Made by a program: the position numbers and the translations under genes. Under the pieces are notes generated by a model that saw nothing but the letters and a program-made list of their open reading frames with translations, did not search any database and was not told the origin of the DNA. This document shows, one piece after another, positions 20,035 to 29,901 of a stretch of 52,788 nucleotides of DNA (the stretch's first letter is position 1; each line of letters starts with the position of its first letter). Source of the stretch: Hydrogenophaga sp. (GTDB lineage Bacteria > Pseudomonadota > Gammaproteobacteria > Burkholderiales > Burkholderiaceae_C); the NCBI RefSeq assembly GCF_011390835.1, contig NZ_JAABRQ010000026.1, positions 1-52,788 of the forward strand, written 5' to 3'.

Positions 20035-20892
20035 TCAGGCCGGCTTGGGCGCGACCTGGTCCAGCCAGCGGCGCAGGGTGGCATACACCTCGGACGGGTC
20101 TTCTTCGTTGAAGATCTCGTGGTACAGGCCATCAAAACACTGGGTAGTGACCACTGCGCGCGGCGCGGCCTTGGCGAAGGCCTCGCTGCCTTCGGGCTTC
20201 ACCAGTTTGTCTTCACCGGCGTACATCAGCAAGGTGGGCACCTTCCAGCCTGGCGCAGCGGCGAGCACCGCGGGTCCGTTGTCGTCAATGAAGCTCGCCA
20301 GACGCGCCGAGATGCGGTCGTGCACCAGCCGATCTTTCTCGTAAGCCTGCACCACCGCCGCGTCGTGCGAGATCTTGCTGGCGTCCAGACCGTTGGACAA
20401 CGCCAGGTTGGGCGAAAACCGGTGCAGCATGTCGATCAGCTTGCGCTGCACCACCCCAATGCCGGCGCGCAGGGCGGGGGAGGACAGCACCAGTCCGTCC
20501 ACCGGGGCCATCTGGCGCTGCACAAAACTGGAGGCGACGAGGCCGCCCATGCTGTGACCGAGCAGGATCAGCGGGCAGGACCATGGCTGGGCCACATGGC
20601 GGCGCGTGTCATCCACCACCTCGGCCAAGTCGTCGAGCAGCGCGTCTTCGTGCGGGATCGTGCCGCGCGCGCCGCCCGATTCACCGTGACCGCGCTGGTC
20701 GTAGGCGCGCGCGTAAAAGCCCCACTCGTTGAGACGCTGGGCCAGCGGGTCATAGCGCCACGCGTGCTCACCCAGCCCGTGCACGATGAGCACCACGCCA
20801 CGGGGACGCCAGCGCAGCGGCAGTGGCCAGTCGTACAACGCGAGATTGAGGCCGTCGGCAAGGGTGAAAGGCGCCTGGGTGGTATCGGACAT
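20035..20892 (-). CDS. Alpha/beta hydrolase (monoacylglycerol-lipase / serine aminopeptidase S33-like)
   Basis: The 285-residue protein has the alpha/beta-hydrolase fold of the Hydrolase_4 group, which includes monoacylglycerol lipases and lysophospholipases. The oxyanion-side motif is IVHGLGEHAWRY, the nucleophile elbow is GHSMGG (about residue 117), the acid is in MYAGEDKLV and the histidine in GLYHEIFNE. The RGHGESGG loop is typical of the group. There is no signal peptide, so it is cytoplasmic. The M20 peptidase gene ends 14 bases upstream, so the two are likely co-transcribed. The substrate is not inferable. Confidence 0.87.
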   Translation of the reverse strand: MSDTTQAPFTLADGLNLALYDWPLPLRWRPRGVVLIVHGLGEHAWRYDPLAQRLNEWGFYARAYDQRGHGESGGARGTIPHEDALLDDLAEVVDDTRRHVAQPWSCPLILLGHSMGGLVASSFVQRQMAPVDGLVLSSPALRAGIGVVQRKLIDMLHRFSPNLALSNGLDASKISHDAAVVQAYEKDRLVHDRISARLASFIDDNGPAVLAAAPGWKVPTLLMYAGEDKLVKPEGSEAFAKAAPRAVVTTQCFDGLYHEIFNEEDPSEVYATLRRWLDQVAPKPA

Positions 20893-20906
20893 CGTGCGAC
20901 CCGGGC

Positions 20907-22409
20907 TCAGGGCATGCGTGCGATGACCTGCGCCACCGAGGCGGTCAGGCGGCGCGCGTAGTCCAGATGCAGGAACTCATTGGGGCCATGCGCGTTGCTC
21001 TTGGGGCCGAGCACGCCGCAAACCATCATCTGGGCCTTCGGGAAACCCTGGCCGAGCATGTTCATGAGCGGGATGGTGCCGCCCTGGCCTATGGTGCCGC
21101 AGCCGGCGCCGAAATGCGCCTGCGAAGCGTCCTGCAAGGCCTGCTCGAACCACGGCGTGGTGCTCGGTGCGTTCCAGCCGGTGGCGCCGCCCCCGCCTTC
21201 AAAGGTCACTTTGGCCTGGTAAGGCGCGTTGTCTTCCAACAGGGTCTTGAGCTCCTGCACCGCAGCGGCGGCGTCCACCAGTGGCGGCAGGCGCAGGCTG
21301 AGCTTGAACGCGGTGTAAGGCCGCAGCACGTTGCCCGCGTTGCGCAGCTCGGGAAACCCGTCGACTCCGGTCACCGACAGCGTGGGCCGCCAGGTGCGGT
21401 TGAGCAGGGCCTCCACCGGGTCGGTGGTGGTGGGCAGGGCAAACGCGGTGGAGCCACCGCAGTCGTAATGCGCCCAGGGAAAACGTTTGTAGATTTCTTC
21501 GCCAAGGATGGCCGCCGTCGCCTGAGCCTGGGTCACGCGCTCGGACGGCACTTCGCAGTGGAAACTGGCTGGCAGCAGGCGGCCGGTGGCGCTGTCTTCC
21601 AGCCGATCGAGCACATGACGCAGGATGCGGAAACTCGACGGCACCAGGCCCGAGGCGTCGCCCGAGTGGATGCCTTCGGTCAGCACTTCCACTTTCAGCA
21701 CGCCACTGACCATGCCACGCAGGCTGGTGGTGAGCCAGAGCTGGTCGTAGTTGCCAGCGCCGCTGTCCAGACAGATCACCAGCCCCACATCACCCAGGCG
21801 CTCGCGCAGCGCATCCACATAGGGCAGCAGGTCGCCTGATCCACTTTCCTCGCAGGTCTCGACCAGGCCCACGATGCGGGGATGGGCCACGCCTTGCGCC
21901 TGGATGGCCCGGATGGCGGCGATGCTGGCGTAGACCGCGTAGCCATCATCGGCACCGCCTCGCCCGTAGAGCTTGCCGTCGTCGATCTTGGGGGTCCAGG
22001 GGCCGAGGTCGCTGCGCCAACCCGTGAATTCGGGTTGCTTGTCGAGATGTCCGTACATCAGCACGGTCTGGCCGGAAGCGGGTGCCGGGGTGCCGTCTCG
22101 GCCTGCGCTGGCGGGCACTTCAAAAAACAGCACCGGCGTGCGGGCGTTGCCATGCGCATCTTTGAGGCGGATCACCTCCAGCGTCAGGCCCGGCACCTGC
22201 TGGGCCTTCACCCAGTCGGCGGCACTTTGCACCACCCGATCGAGCAGGCCGTGGCCGGACCAGTCGGGATCAAACGCAGGCGACTTGGCGGGCACCTCGA
22301 TGTAACGCAGCAGCTCGGGCACGATGCGCTCAGTCCAGGCGTGATCCACGTCTGCTTGCAAGGCGTTGGGATCGAGCGGGAGAGCGGCTGAAGGCAGGCG
22401 GGCGTTCAT
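20907..22409 (-). CDS. M20 family metallopeptidase (dipeptidase-like)
   Basis: The 500-residue zinc peptidase belongs to the M20/ArgE/DapE superfamily. The first metal motif is MYGHLDKQPE (HxD), followed by YGRGGADDGYAV with the bridging Asp. The catalytic glutamates are in LVETCEESGSGDL, and a dimerisation (lid) domain follows. No signal peptide is present. The family includes dipeptidases and carnosinase-like enzymes; the exact substrate is unknown. ATG 22409 is chosen since MNARLPSAAL begins the conserved part; an upstream frame adds only a basic stretch. Confidence 0.87.
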   Translation of the reverse strand: MNARLPSAALPLDPNALQADVDHAWTERIVPELLRYIEVPAKSPAFDPDWSGHGLLDRVVQSAADWVKAQQVPGLTLEVIRLKDAHGNARTPVLFFEVPASAGRDGTPAPASGQTVLMYGHLDKQPEFTGWRSDLGPWTPKIDDGKLYGRGGADDGYAVYASIAAIRAIQAQGVAHPRIVGLVETCEESGSGDLLPYVDALRERLGDVGLVICLDSGAGNYDQLWLTTSLRGMVSGVLKVEVLTEGIHSGDASGLVPSSFRILRHVLDRLEDSATGRLLPASFHCEVPSERVTQAQATAAILGEEIYKRFPWAHYDCGGSTAFALPTTTDPVEALLNRTWRPTLSVTGVDGFPELRNAGNVLRPYTAFKLSLRLPPLVDAAAAVQELKTLLEDNAPYQAKVTFEGGGGATGWNAPSTTPWFEQALQDASQAHFGAGCGTIGQGGTIPLMNMLGQGFPKAQMMVCGVLGPKSNAHGPNEFLHLDYARRLTASVAQVIARMP

Positions 22410-22589
22410 GGTACGAAGTGGCGGCGCACACCTGTGCACGCCTGTTCAGCGCAGTATAGGGACGCCGGGGGCACCGTGAGCGCGTGACAACACGCGCACC
22501 GCAGCTGTCTGTGCATCTTTCCACGCCCATCCCGTGCGCGTACCCTGAGCCGCGGTTGCCCATACCCTCAAGGCGGGGGTGCAGACGCG

Positions 22590-22615
22590 ACAGCGGGGCA
22601 TCGATGCCCCGCTGT
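22590..22615. terminator. Perfect 26-base palindrome downstream of the Aer-like gene
   Basis: The sequence from 22590 to 22615 is a perfect inverted repeat without a spacer, with arms containing CAGCGGGGCATC. It lies 67 bases past the stop of the minus-strand chemoreceptor gene and about 180 bases ahead of the M20 gene. No T-run follows, so it may be a Rho-independent stem without tail, an operator, or an mRNA 3'-end stabiliser. Confidence 0.4.
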
Positions 22616-22681
22616 TCTGCTGGCTTTGCGGCGCCAGCCGCTGAACCCCCCGGCGAACCGGGCCAGCTCAGGCCACGTCGC

Positions 22682-24295
22682 TCAAACGCCCTTGGCTTCC
22701 CGGCGCAAGTCGACCGCGTTGGTTTCTGCAACCGATCGGTCGCTGGCGCGCAAGCGGAACAGGTTGAGCGCGTCCTTCACGCTGGTGACCTGACCCGTGA
22801 GTGAGTGCGCGGTGGCCGCCAGTTCTTCCACCATGGCGGCGTTCTGCTGGGTGATGCCGTCCATGTCGGCCACCGCGCTGTTGACCTGAGACAACCCCAC
22901 CTGCTGCTCATGTGCCGCGCTGCTGACCTCTCCCAGCAACGCACTGACCTGGCCCACCGAGTCCAGCACCTGCTGCATGCGCTCCTGTGCCCGCTCAGTT
23001 TGCGCGCCGCCACTGGCCACGCGATCGGCCGACTCGGCGATCAACTGCCGGATCTCCTTGGCCGCTCCGGTGGTGCGCTGCGCCAGCGCCCGCACCTCCG
23101 AGGCCACCACCGCAAAGCCTCTTCCCTGTTCTCCGGCACGGGCCGCTTCCACCGCCGCGTTAAGCGCGAGGATGTTGGTCTGGAAGGCCACACCCTCGAT
23201 CACGTGAATGATCTCGCCGATGCGTTTGGACGACTCGGCGATACCGCCCATGGCTTGCACCACCCCCTGAACCGCTTCATGGCTGTGCTTGGCCACACCG
23301 GAAGCCTGGTCAGCCAAACGAACGCCTTGCTGGGCCGAGTCGGCGGTCTGCTTCACGGTGCCATTGATCTGCTCCATTGAGGCCGCCGTCTGCTCCAGGT
23401 TGCTGGCCTGTGCCTCGGTGCGGTTCGACAGATCCTGGTTGCCGTTGGCAATCTCGGTCACGGCCACGCGCAGCTGCTCCGTTTCGGCACGGATATCGCC
23501 GATCACGGTGCGCAGGTTGACCGAGAGCTGGCGCATGACGTGCTGCAATTCACCCGTCATACCTTCAGCACCAGTGCGAACATCGTGGGTAAGGTCGCCA
23601 GCGGCCATCAACATGGCATCTTCCAGCACTGGCGCGATCAGCTTGTCGGCATGGCGGCGAATCATCCATTGGCCAGCCAGCCCCAGCACCAGCGCAGCGC
23701 CCATCCACACCGTCTCAGGCACCAGCGTGGCCAGCTCGGCCACCAGACCGATCGCCAGGGCCAGGCCGAGACTACCCCAGCCCGTGCGGGCCCAGAAGTG
23801 CTTGAGCCCACCAACGACCCTGCCGGAAAGGCTGCGGTTCACCACCTGCCCGTGGCGCAGGCCCAGCGTGGCCCGGCCAGACTCGGCCTGCTCACGCATG
23901 CGGGCATACACCGGTTCTATCCGAGCGATGCCCTCACGATCGGGCGCCATCCGCACGGAAAGGAAACCCACGGCCTTGCCTTCGCGCTCGATGGGCGTCG
24001 CGTTCGCCATCACCCAGTAGTGATCGCCATTCTTGCGCCGGTTCTTCACCAGGCCTGACCAGGGTTTGCCAGTCGCCAGCGTGTCCCACATGTCGCGGAA
24101 CGCCTCGGCTGGCATGTCAGGGTGGCGCACCAGGTTGTGCGGCTGCCCCATAAGCTCTTCGCGGGTGAACCCGCTCACTGCGATAAACGATGGGTTGCAG
24201 TAGACAATGCGGCCCTTGAGATCGGTCACAGACACCAGCGTCTGCTCGGGCGGAAAGGGAAACTCGCGCTGAGAGACGGGTTGATTGTTGCGCAT
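22682..24295 (-). CDS. PAS-containing methyl-accepting chemotaxis protein (Aer-like)
   Basis: This 537-residue receptor senses through a cytoplasmic PAS domain (about 1-125) of the Aer type. The redox-sensor core includes [33 protein letters not shown], and [19 protein letters not shown] double hydrophobic hairpin (about 170-215) anchors it to the inner membrane without a periplasmic domain. A HAMP-like linker and a signalling domain follow, with the hairpin tip [22 protein letters not shown]. coli Aer uses FAD to report redox and oxygen; a similar energy-taxis role is inferred. It is the last gene of the chemotaxis cluster, 56 bases after the other receptor. No CheR-docking pentapeptide is present. 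Confidence 0.92.
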   Translation of the reverse strand: MRNNQPVSQREFPFPPEQTLVSVTDLKGRIVYCNPSFIAVSGFTREELMGQPHNLVRHPDMPAEAFRDMWDTLATGKPWSGLVKNRRKNGDHYWVMANATPIEREGKAVGFLSVRMAPDREGIARIEPVYARMREQAESGRATLGLRHGQVVNRSLSGRVVGGLKHFWARTGWGSLGLALAIGLVAELATLVPETVWMGAALVLGLAGQWMIRRHADKLIAPVLEDAMLMAAGDLTHDVRTGAEGMTGELQHVMRQLSVNLRTVIGDIRAETEQLRVAVTEIANGNQDLSNRTEAQASNLEQTAASMEQINGTVKQTADSAQQGVRLADQASGVAKHSHEAVQGVVQAMGGIAESSKRIGEIIHVIEGVAFQTNILALNAAVEAARAGEQGRGFAVVASEVRALAQRTTGAAKEIRQLIAESADRVASGGAQTERAQERMQQVLDSVGQVSALLGEVSSAAHEQQVGLSQVNSAVADMDGITQQNAAMVEELAATAHSLTGQVTSVKDALNLFRLRASDRSVAETNAVDLRREAKGV

Positions 24296-24351
24296 CGCAA
24301 ACCTTTAGGTTGAGCTGTGTATCGATGGGGGGCGGGCTGAAATGCGCTGTG

Positions 24352-26133
24352 TCAGAAGCTTTCCCAGTCGCCGTCGTCACCGCCCGCAGCAGCGGTGGTG
24401 GTGGACTTGGCTGCTGGCGATCGAAGGGGTTCGGGCGCCTTCTTGGGCGGCGCAGGACGCGGCAGGGCTGGCGCCTTCTGGGTTGCGGCGACCGCGGTCG
24501 AGCGGGCGGGCGTTATGGCTGACGCGATGGCCCTGGCCGGCAGCGCACGCTGCGCTGGTGTGGCCGATGCGGGGGCTGGCAAGGCCGCTGCCATCGCGCC
24601 ATCGAGGCGGAACACCTGCACCACCTGGGCCAGTCGCGTGGCCTGATCCTTCAGGCTCTCGGCCGCCGCCGCACTCTCCTCCACCAGCGCAGCGTTTTGC
24701 TGCGTCATCTGGTCGAGCTGGTTCACCGCCGTGTTCACCTGGCTGATGCCATCGCTCTGCTCCCCCGAGGCCGCCGTGATCTCGCCAATGATGTCGGAGA
24801 CGCGCTGCACCGAGCCCACGATCTCGTTCATCGTCTGGCCCGCCTCAGCCACCAGGCGCGAGCCGTTCTCCACCCGGTCCACGCTGTTGCCGATCAGGGT
24901 CTTGATCTCTTTGGCCGCCTCGGCGCTGCGCTGGGCCAGGTTTCTCACCTCCCCAGCGACCACCGCAAAGCCCCGGCCCTGCTCACCAGCACGGGCGGCT
25001 TCCACCGCTGCGTTCAGGGCCAGGATGTTGGTCTGGAAGGCGATGCCGTCAATCACGCTGATGATGTCGCTGATCTTCTTGCTGCTTTGGTTGATCTCGT
25101 CCATGGTCGTGACCACCTGGCCCACCACCTGACCGCCTCGCACGGCAATCTCCGAAGCAGAGGAGGCGAGCTGGTTGGCCTGGCGTGCCGAGTCCGCGCT
25201 CTGGCGCACGGTGGCGGTGAGCTGCTCCATGCTCGCAGCAGTCTCCTCCAGGTTGCTCGCGGCCTGCTCGGTGCGCGAACTCAGGTCCTGGTTGCCCGAG
25301 GCAATCTCAGCCGAGGCGGTGTTGATGCCGTCCGTCGCGCTGCGCACCTGGGTCACTGTGCTCACCAGCGAGGACTTCATCTCGGCCAGCGCACGAATCA
25401 GATCACCGATCTCGTCCTTCCGGTGGGTGGTCACCACCACGCTGAGGTTGCCACCGGCCACCTCATGGGCAATGCGGGAAGCGTCGGTCAGCGCATCGGC
25501 CACCTTGCGCATCATCCGCCAGACCAGGCTCACCACCACCACCGCAACCGTCAAAGAAATCAATGCGAGCAGCCAGTGCATTTGTCTGGCCTTGGATTCG
25601 GCCTCAAGCGAGAGCCGATCGGCCTGCTCAGTGGACTTTTCGGTGGCGCTGCGCAGCGCGAGCGCCAGGCCTTTGAAGGCCTCGTCAGCACCTTGCATCG
25701 CTGCAACGCCCGTGTTGGGATCCACCGACGCGAGATCGAGCGCCGAGTCGGTTTTCTTAGCGAAATCGGCCAGGTTCTGTTGCGCCTGCTTAACCTCGGT
25801 GCGCAAGGTGACATCCACCTCCGGATTTGCGGCAAGGCTGGTCAGTGCGCTCTGAATCTTTTCGGTTCGCTCACCAAATTGCTTGCGCATTTCGGTGAGC
25901 TGGCCGTCGTCTACCGACCCGATGATGGTCATCAACCTGTAGACCTCAATGTTGAGATCGCCGACCTGCTCGCGGGCACCGGTCAGAGTGCGCTGCCGCT
26001 CAGCGTCTGCCTCGGCACGCACCACCATTTGTTCTCGGGCCTGGGTCAACAGCAAGGCATCGAGCTGACCAGCAGCCAGGGCCAGGGTGGCGATGAGAAC
26101 GGGTGCGAGAATGAGCTTGTGGCTCAGTTTCAT
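24352..26133 (-). CDS. Methyl-accepting chemotaxis protein with four-helix-bundle-type periplasmic domain
   Basis: The 593-residue receptor has an N-terminal transmembrane helix (about 7-25), a periplasmic helical domain (about 26-185), a second transmembrane helix ([18 protein letters not shown]), a HAMP domain, and a cytoplasmic signalling domain with [20 protein letters not shown]. After the methylation helices comes an Ala/Pro/Lys-rich flexible tail of about 80 residues ending GDWESF. That ending fits the xWxxF pentapeptide that tethers CheR and CheB. It is preceded by the Cache gene and cheW. The ligand is unknown. Confidence 0.93.
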   Translation of the reverse strand: MKLSHKLILAPVLIATLALAAGQLDALLLTQAREQMVVRAEADAERQRTLTGAREQVGDLNIEVYRLMTIIGSVDDGQLTEMRKQFGERTEKIQSALTSLAANPEVDVTLRTEVKQAQQNLADFAKKTDSALDLASVDPNTGVAAMQGADEAFKGLALALRSATEKSTEQADRLSLEAESKARQMHWLLALISLTVAVVVVSLVWRMMRKVADALTDASRIAHEVAGGNLSVVVTTHRKDEIGDLIRALAEMKSSLVSTVTQVRSATDGINTASAEIASGNQDLSSRTEQAASNLEETAASMEQLTATVRQSADSARQANQLASSASEIAVRGGQVVGQVVTTMDEINQSSKKISDIISVIDGIAFQTNILALNAAVEAARAGEQGRGFAVVAGEVRNLAQRSAEAAKEIKTLIGNSVDRVENGSRLVAEAGQTMNEIVGSVQRVSDIIGEITAASGEQSDGISQVNTAVNQLDQMTQQNAALVEESAAAAESLKDQATRLAQVVQVFRLDGAMAAALPAPASATPAQRALPARAIASAITPARSTAVAATQKAPALPRPAPPKKAPEPLRSPAAKSTTTAAAGGDDGDWESF

Positions 26134-26177
26134 GGTGATTCCTTGCGAGCAGGGCTGGAGCGTCCAGCGCTGGTTGA

Positions 26178-26633
26178 TTACTTGTAGATGCCGCCGCAGA
26201 CTACGGCGTCATCCAGTTTTTCGCAGTACATGGATTTAGGTTCGATCTTCTTGGTCACCGGGTTGGTGAACTTGTAGTCCTGCCAGAACGTGCCCTTGGC
26301 TTTAGCCAGCTCGACGCGCTCTTTCACGAAGGGCTTTCCGTCGATGTCCTTGAGCTCAATCAGGTTCTTGCCAACCATTTTTTGGTTGGCACCGTGAGCG
26401 CGCACCGTGCCGTCCAGGCCGTAGACAACCAGGTACAGATCGTCTTTGCGGAACTGGCCTTCCTTGTTGCTGATTTCGGCATGACCCTTCTCGCCACCAT
26501 TGGCTTTGATAAAGGACACGCCCTTCTTGACCATGTCGGTGGCGTCGTCTGCAGTGGCCGCAGCCATGGCATGGGCGCTGACAACAGAGACGAGGGAAGC
26601 CAGCAGCAGACGGCTGAGGAAATGAGATTTCAT
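26178..26633 (-). CDS. Periplasmic single Cache-domain protein
   Basis: The 151-residue protein has a cleavable signal peptide ([20 protein letters not shown], cleavage near AMAAA) and one Cache (sCache_2-like) domain. [36 protein letters not shown] and [19 protein letters not shown] are typical of these small-molecule sensor modules. Such domains usually sit inside receptors; here it is a separate soluble protein. AAGGAG lies about seven bases before ATG 26633, which decides the start. Its place between cheW and a receptor gene suggests it presents a ligand to a chemoreceptor in trans, but this is inference. Confidence 0.85.
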   Translation of the reverse strand: MKSHFLSRLLLASLVSVVSAHAMAAATADDATDMVKKGVSFIKANGGEKGHAEISNKEGQFRKDDLYLVVYGLDGTVRAHGANQKMVGKNLIELKDIDGKPFVKERVELAKAKGTFWQDYKFTNPVTKKIEPKSMYCEKLDDAVVCGGIYK

Positions 26634-26741
26634 GACAGACTCCTTGGAGTTGGGTGGGGGTACAAGAGCCTCGACCACTCCCTGCAAGCGCAGGTTGGAT
26701 GCAGGGAATGTCGGGCGGAGAACACGGACGGAGATGTCCGA

Positions 26742-27272
26742 TTACTGAAGCGGGGTGCCGGAATCCATGAGGCCCATGTCTTCGCTGCTCATGAGGGCTT
26801 CGATGTCCATCAGGATGAGCATGCGTTCGCCCACGCTGGCGATGCCGGTGATGAAGCTGGCGTCCACCGAGCCGTTCATCTCGGGTGCGGGCTTGATCAG
26901 GCCCTGGCTAAGCGCGAGCACGTCAGACACTGAGTCCACCACCGCACCGACCACGCGGTCGTGCACGTTGAGCACGATCACCACCGTGAAGCCGTTGTAT
27001 TCGACCGTGGCGCAGTTGAGCTTGATGCGCAGGTCCACCACTGGCACGATCACACCGCGCAGGTTGACCACGCCCTTGATAAAGCTGGGTGCGTTGGCGA
27101 TGCGGGTGGGCTCTTCGTAGGAACGGATTTCCTGCACGCGCAGGATGTCGATGCCGTATTCTTCTGCGCCCAGACGAAAAGTGAGGAACTCGGCGTTGGC
27201 GCCTTGCGCAGCGGCTGCGCTGCGCGCACTGTCTTGGCGGGCCTGCTGCTGACCCGGGTTGAACGTGTTCAT
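26742..27272 (-). CDS. cheW: Chemotaxis coupling protein CheW
   Basis: CheW bridges chemoreceptors and the CheA kinase. The 176-residue protein has the double SH3-like fold. [22 protein letters not shown] opens the first half, [22 protein letters not shown] is the family core, and [14 protein letters not shown] follows. An N-terminal extension of about 35 Gln/Ala-rich residues is common in Burkholderiales. AAGGAC lies about eight bases upstream of ATG 27272. It is first in the minus-strand chemotaxis cluster. No cheA lies in the window, so the receptors connect to a main che cluster elsewhere. Confidence 0.95.
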   Translation of the reverse strand: MNTFNPGQQQARQDSARSAAAAQGANAEFLTFRLGAEEYGIDILRVQEIRSYEEPTRIANAPSFIKGVVNLRGVIVPVVDLRIKLNCATVEYNGFTVVIVLNVHDRVVGAVVDSVSDVLALSQGLIKPAPEMNGSVDASFITGIASVGERMLILMDIEALMSSEDMGLMDSGTPLQ

Positions 27273-27648
27273 GGGGTGAAGTCCTTGCAAAATGTCGGGG
27301 GTGCAAGGACTATCGACCGGGATGGGCCCACCTGAAGGCATAAAAAGGTCACCAAATACCCGTCATTCCTGGCAAGCGCTGGTGCTGGCATGCCAAGGTA
27401 TTCATTCGGCGCTGGCCGACGCAGCAGCTGTGAACTTCTGCGCGCTGGCGCCGGGCGCAACAGCCGCTGCGCCTGAGTGGCTCAAATTCGATCCGGATGG
27501 AACAGGGCAGGCGCGCGGCCATGCCACTTGAGTCAGCCGCTCAGGGCTGCCACCAAGTGGTTGCCGTCGGAAAAGGCGCTGGACGCTGAATGCAGCTTCG
27601 CCGCCTTCACGCTGGAGGCATCCCCAGCAAGGGTGGCGCGCAGCGTCC
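27273..27648. other. 376-base intergenic region between cheW and metW
   Basis: This region upstream of cheW should hold the chemotaxis promoter. I found no convincing sigma-28 or sigma-70 element. Short frames on either strand show no recognisable product. The part nearest metW has no clear terminator. Confidence 0.4.
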
Positions 27649-28230
27649 CTAGTTGCTGAACTTGAACACCGCGGTGCTGGCGCGCAGATTGGGCCAGGCA
27701 CGGATGAGCCGGCCTTCGTGCAGTCCAAAACTGTCTTCGATGTGCAAGCCACAGCTGCGCGCCAGCACCTTGAAGTCGGCGTGTGTCCCCACGCGGATGT
27801 TGGGCGTGTCGTACCACTGGTAAGGCAGGCGCTTGGTGACCGGCATGCGGCCCAGCATCACATCGAGTCGGTTGGGCCAGTGCGCGAAGTTGGGAAAAGC
27901 GACCACGCCAGTGCGGCCCACACGCGCGGTTTCGCGCAACATAGTCTCGGCGTTCCGCAGGTGTTGAAGCGTGTCGATCTGCAGCACGACGTCGAACGAT
28001 TCGTCTTCGAACACCGCCAACCCGTCTTCCAGGTTGAGTTGCAACACACTCACGCCCCGCTTCAGGCAAGCCAGCACCTTGGCGTCGTCGATCTCGACCC
28101 CGTATCCTGTGCAGCCGCGGGCGGACTGCAGGTGGGCCATGAGCGCACCGTCACCGCACCCGAGATCGAGCACGCGTGAGCCCGGCGGCACCAGCCGCGC
28201 GATCGATTCCAGCGCCTGCGATTCAGCCAT
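27649..28230 (-). CDS. metW: Methionine biosynthesis protein MetW
   Basis: MetW is a class I SAM-dependent methyltransferase-fold protein that accompanies MetX in many proteobacteria and is needed for full homoserine acyltransferase activity in some of them. The 193-residue protein shows motif [17 protein letters not shown] (about 18-33). MetW hallmarks follow: [29 protein letters not shown] and [12 protein letters not shown]. Its ATG 28230 overlaps the metX stop by eight bases, so translation is coupled. The metX SAM-II riboswitch upstream controls both. Confidence 0.95.
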   Translation of the reverse strand: MAESQALESIARLVPPGSRVLDLGCGDGALMAHLQSARGCTGYGVEIDDAKVLACLKRGVSVLQLNLEDGLAVFEDESFDVVLQIDTLQHLRNAETMLRETARVGRTGVVAFPNFAHWPNRLDVMLGRMPVTKRLPYQWYDTPNIRVGTHADFKVLARSCGLHIEDSFGLHEGRLIRAWPNLRASTAVFKFSN

Positions 28231-29494
28231 GAGTGACCTCCAGACTGAGCGACGCGGCCACCGTGTGCTCGAAATAGGCGCGCACCGCCTGGTGGTAGCG
28301 CGGGTCGTCGAGCAAGAAGGCGTCGTGCCCGTGCGGTGCATCGATCTCGGCGTAGCTGACCTGGCGCCGGTTTTCCAGCAGGGCCTTGACAATCTCGCGG
28401 CTGCGCGCGGGGGAAAAGCGCCAGTCGGTGGTGAAGCTGAGGAGCAAGAACTTGGCAGTGGCGCGCGCCAGGGCAGCGCTCAGGCTGCCGCCGTGCTCTC
28501 GTGCGGGGTCGAAGTAGTCGAGCGCGCGAGTGATCAGCAGGTAGGTGTTGGCGTCGAAGTACTCGCTGAACTTGTCACCCTGGTAACGCAGGTAGCTCTC
28601 GATCTGGAATTCGACATCCTGGGTGGTGTAACGGTACCCCTCACGCGGCGCCGCTGCGGGGATAGCGGCTCGATCGGGATCGGCGAGTTTGGCTGGGGAA
28701 GACCCGGCAGCGGTGCCGGCCTCAGCTTGGCTGGCTGCGGACATCAGGTCGGCTGGCCTGAGCTGGCGCCCAAACTTCTCGTTCATCACGTCGTCGCTCA
28801 GGTAGGTGATGTGACCGATCATGCGGGCGATGCGCAGGCCGCGGCGGGGCAGGGTGCCTTCGCGCAGGTAGTGCCCACCGTGAAAATCAGGGTCGGTCAC
28901 GATGGCGCGTCTCGCCACTTCGTTGAAAGCGATGTTTTCAGCCGTGAGGTTGGGTGCGCTGGCCACCACGACGGCGTGGCGCACGCGCTCGGGGTATTGC
29001 AGGGTCCAGCTCAGGGTCTGCATGCCGCCGAGGCTGCCGCCAATCACGGCCGCCAGGGTGGTGATGCCCATGGTGTCCAGCAGTCGGGCCTGGGCATTGA
29101 CCCAGTCCTCCACCGTCACCACCGGAAAGTCGGCACCCCAGGGCTGGCCGGTGGCAGGGTTGATGTGGGTCGGTCCTGTGGAGCCGAAGCAGGAGCCCAG
29201 GTTGTTGACGGAGATGACAAAGAAGCGGCGGGTGTCCAGGGGCTTGCCGGGTCCGATCAGGTTGTCCCACCAGCCCTCGCTGCGCGGCACCGGCTGGCCC
29301 GACGCGTCGGCGTGAAGACCGGCCACGTGGTGTGAGGCGTTCAAGGCGTGGCAGACCAGCACCGCGTTGGAACGCTCTAAGTTGAGCGTGCCGTAGGTCT
29401 CGACCACCAGCTCGTAAGCAGGCAGCACCGCCCCGCTCTGCAGCAGCAGCGGCTCGGAGAAGCGGTGCGTTTGGGGCGCGACGATCAAGGGCAT
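28223..29494 (-). CDS. metX: Homoserine O-acyltransferase MetX
   Basis: MetX acylates homoserine (acetyl- or succinyl-CoA) as the first committed step of methionine synthesis. The 423-residue alpha/beta-hydrolase-fold protein has [17 protein letters not shown], the nucleophile GGSLGGMQ and the histidine in [14 protein letters not shown] stretch of about 35 low-complexity Ala/Ser/Pro residues after RQLRPADLM interrupts the lid region before [18 protein letters not shown]; it is longer than in typical members. Specificity for acetyl versus succinyl-CoA is not resolvable here. A SAM-II riboswitch and a terminator precede it, and metW overlaps its 3' end. Confidence 0.94.
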   Translation of the reverse strand: MPLIVAPQTHRFSEPLLLQSGAVLPAYELVVETYGTLNLERSNAVLVCHALNASHHVAGLHADASGQPVPRSEGWWDNLIGPGKPLDTRRFFVISVNNLGSCFGSTGPTHINPATGQPWGADFPVVTVEDWVNAQARLLDTMGITTLAAVIGGSLGGMQTLSWTLQYPERVRHAVVVASAPNLTAENIAFNEVARRAIVTDPDFHGGHYLREGTLPRRGLRIARMIGHITYLSDDVMNEKFGRQLRPADLMSAASQAEAGTAAGSSPAKLADPDRAAIPAAAPREGYRYTTQDVEFQIESYLRYQGDKFSEYFDANTYLLITRALDYFDPAREHGGSLSAALARATAKFLLLSFTTDWRFSPARSREIVKALLENRRQVSYAEIDAPHGHDAFLLDDPRYHQAVRAYFEHTVAASLSLEVTHG

Positions 29495-29520
29495 TCACTT
29501 CGGGCCAGACAGGCCACGCT

Positions 29521-29561
29521 AAAAAAACAAAATCCCGGTGCCGCAAGGTGCGAGACCGGGA
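29521..29561 (-). terminator. Intrinsic terminator in the metX leader (attenuator)
   Basis: On the minus strand a 7-bp stem TCCCGGT/ACCGGGA encloses an inner short stem, and is followed by ATTTTGTTTTTTT. It lies just downstream of the SAM-II aptamer and 27 bases ahead of the metX start. The upstream neighbour is divergent, so no other minus-strand gene ends here. It is therefore best read as an attenuator in the metX leader. Confidence 0.8.
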
Positions 29562-29563
29562 GT

Positions 29564-29617
29564 CCCCCCTTTAGCGGTACTTGTAGAGCGCCCGCAATCC
29601 GGACAAATCGGCGCTGG
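29564..29617 (-). promoter_or_regulatory. SAM-II riboswitch upstream of metX
   Basis: On the minus strand the leader reads AGCGCCGATTTGTCCGGATT, then GCGGGCGCTCTACAAGTACC, then GCTAAAGGGGGG. This follows the known SAM-II metX aptamer closely: P1 pairs AGCGCC with GGCGCT, the GATTT and CCG.ATTGC loop sequences are conserved, and the 3' GCTAAA..GG strand can form the pseudoknot. SAM-II elements bind S-adenosylmethionine and repress methionine genes. The G-run adjoins the C-rich 5' arm of the following terminator, so aptamer folding and termination could compete. Recognition is by eye, without a covariance-model score. Confidence 0.85.
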
Positions 29618-29751
29618 TTAACAGTATATGTTCAGCCTGCCGCCCAGAGAAACCGCATCTCCAGACGCCTAAACCGCCCCGATTGACCGCAGGACCCCGC
29701 TGTTTCCGTGGCGCATCGGCCCGACGGGCGGGCTCGAGTCGCGAAAAATAG

Positions 29752-29781
29752 TTACTGTCCACGCGGCATTGCGCGCATAAT
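29752..29781 (+). promoter_or_regulatory. Possible promoter of the RRM protein gene
   Basis: TTACTG and CATAAT lie 18 bases apart, about 120 bases upstream of the RRM gene start. The -10 hexamer matches well and the -35 poorly. The long leader is compatible with cold-shock type control, which is inferred only. Confidence 0.3.
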
Positions 29782-29901
29782 GACTCCGCGAGCGTCTGAA
29801 AACCTCGCATGACAAGTGATCGGCTGGTTTCGCGTGCTACAGGTTTGTTTGCTAACGGGGCTCCATCGCTATTTTTCTCAGTGTTATTAGGAGTCCCAAC
29901 C

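Noticed and set aside
27273..27400. Sigma-28 type flagellar promoter for cheW
   Set aside because: A GGTCGATA-like -10 is present, but no matching TAAA at the right spacing.
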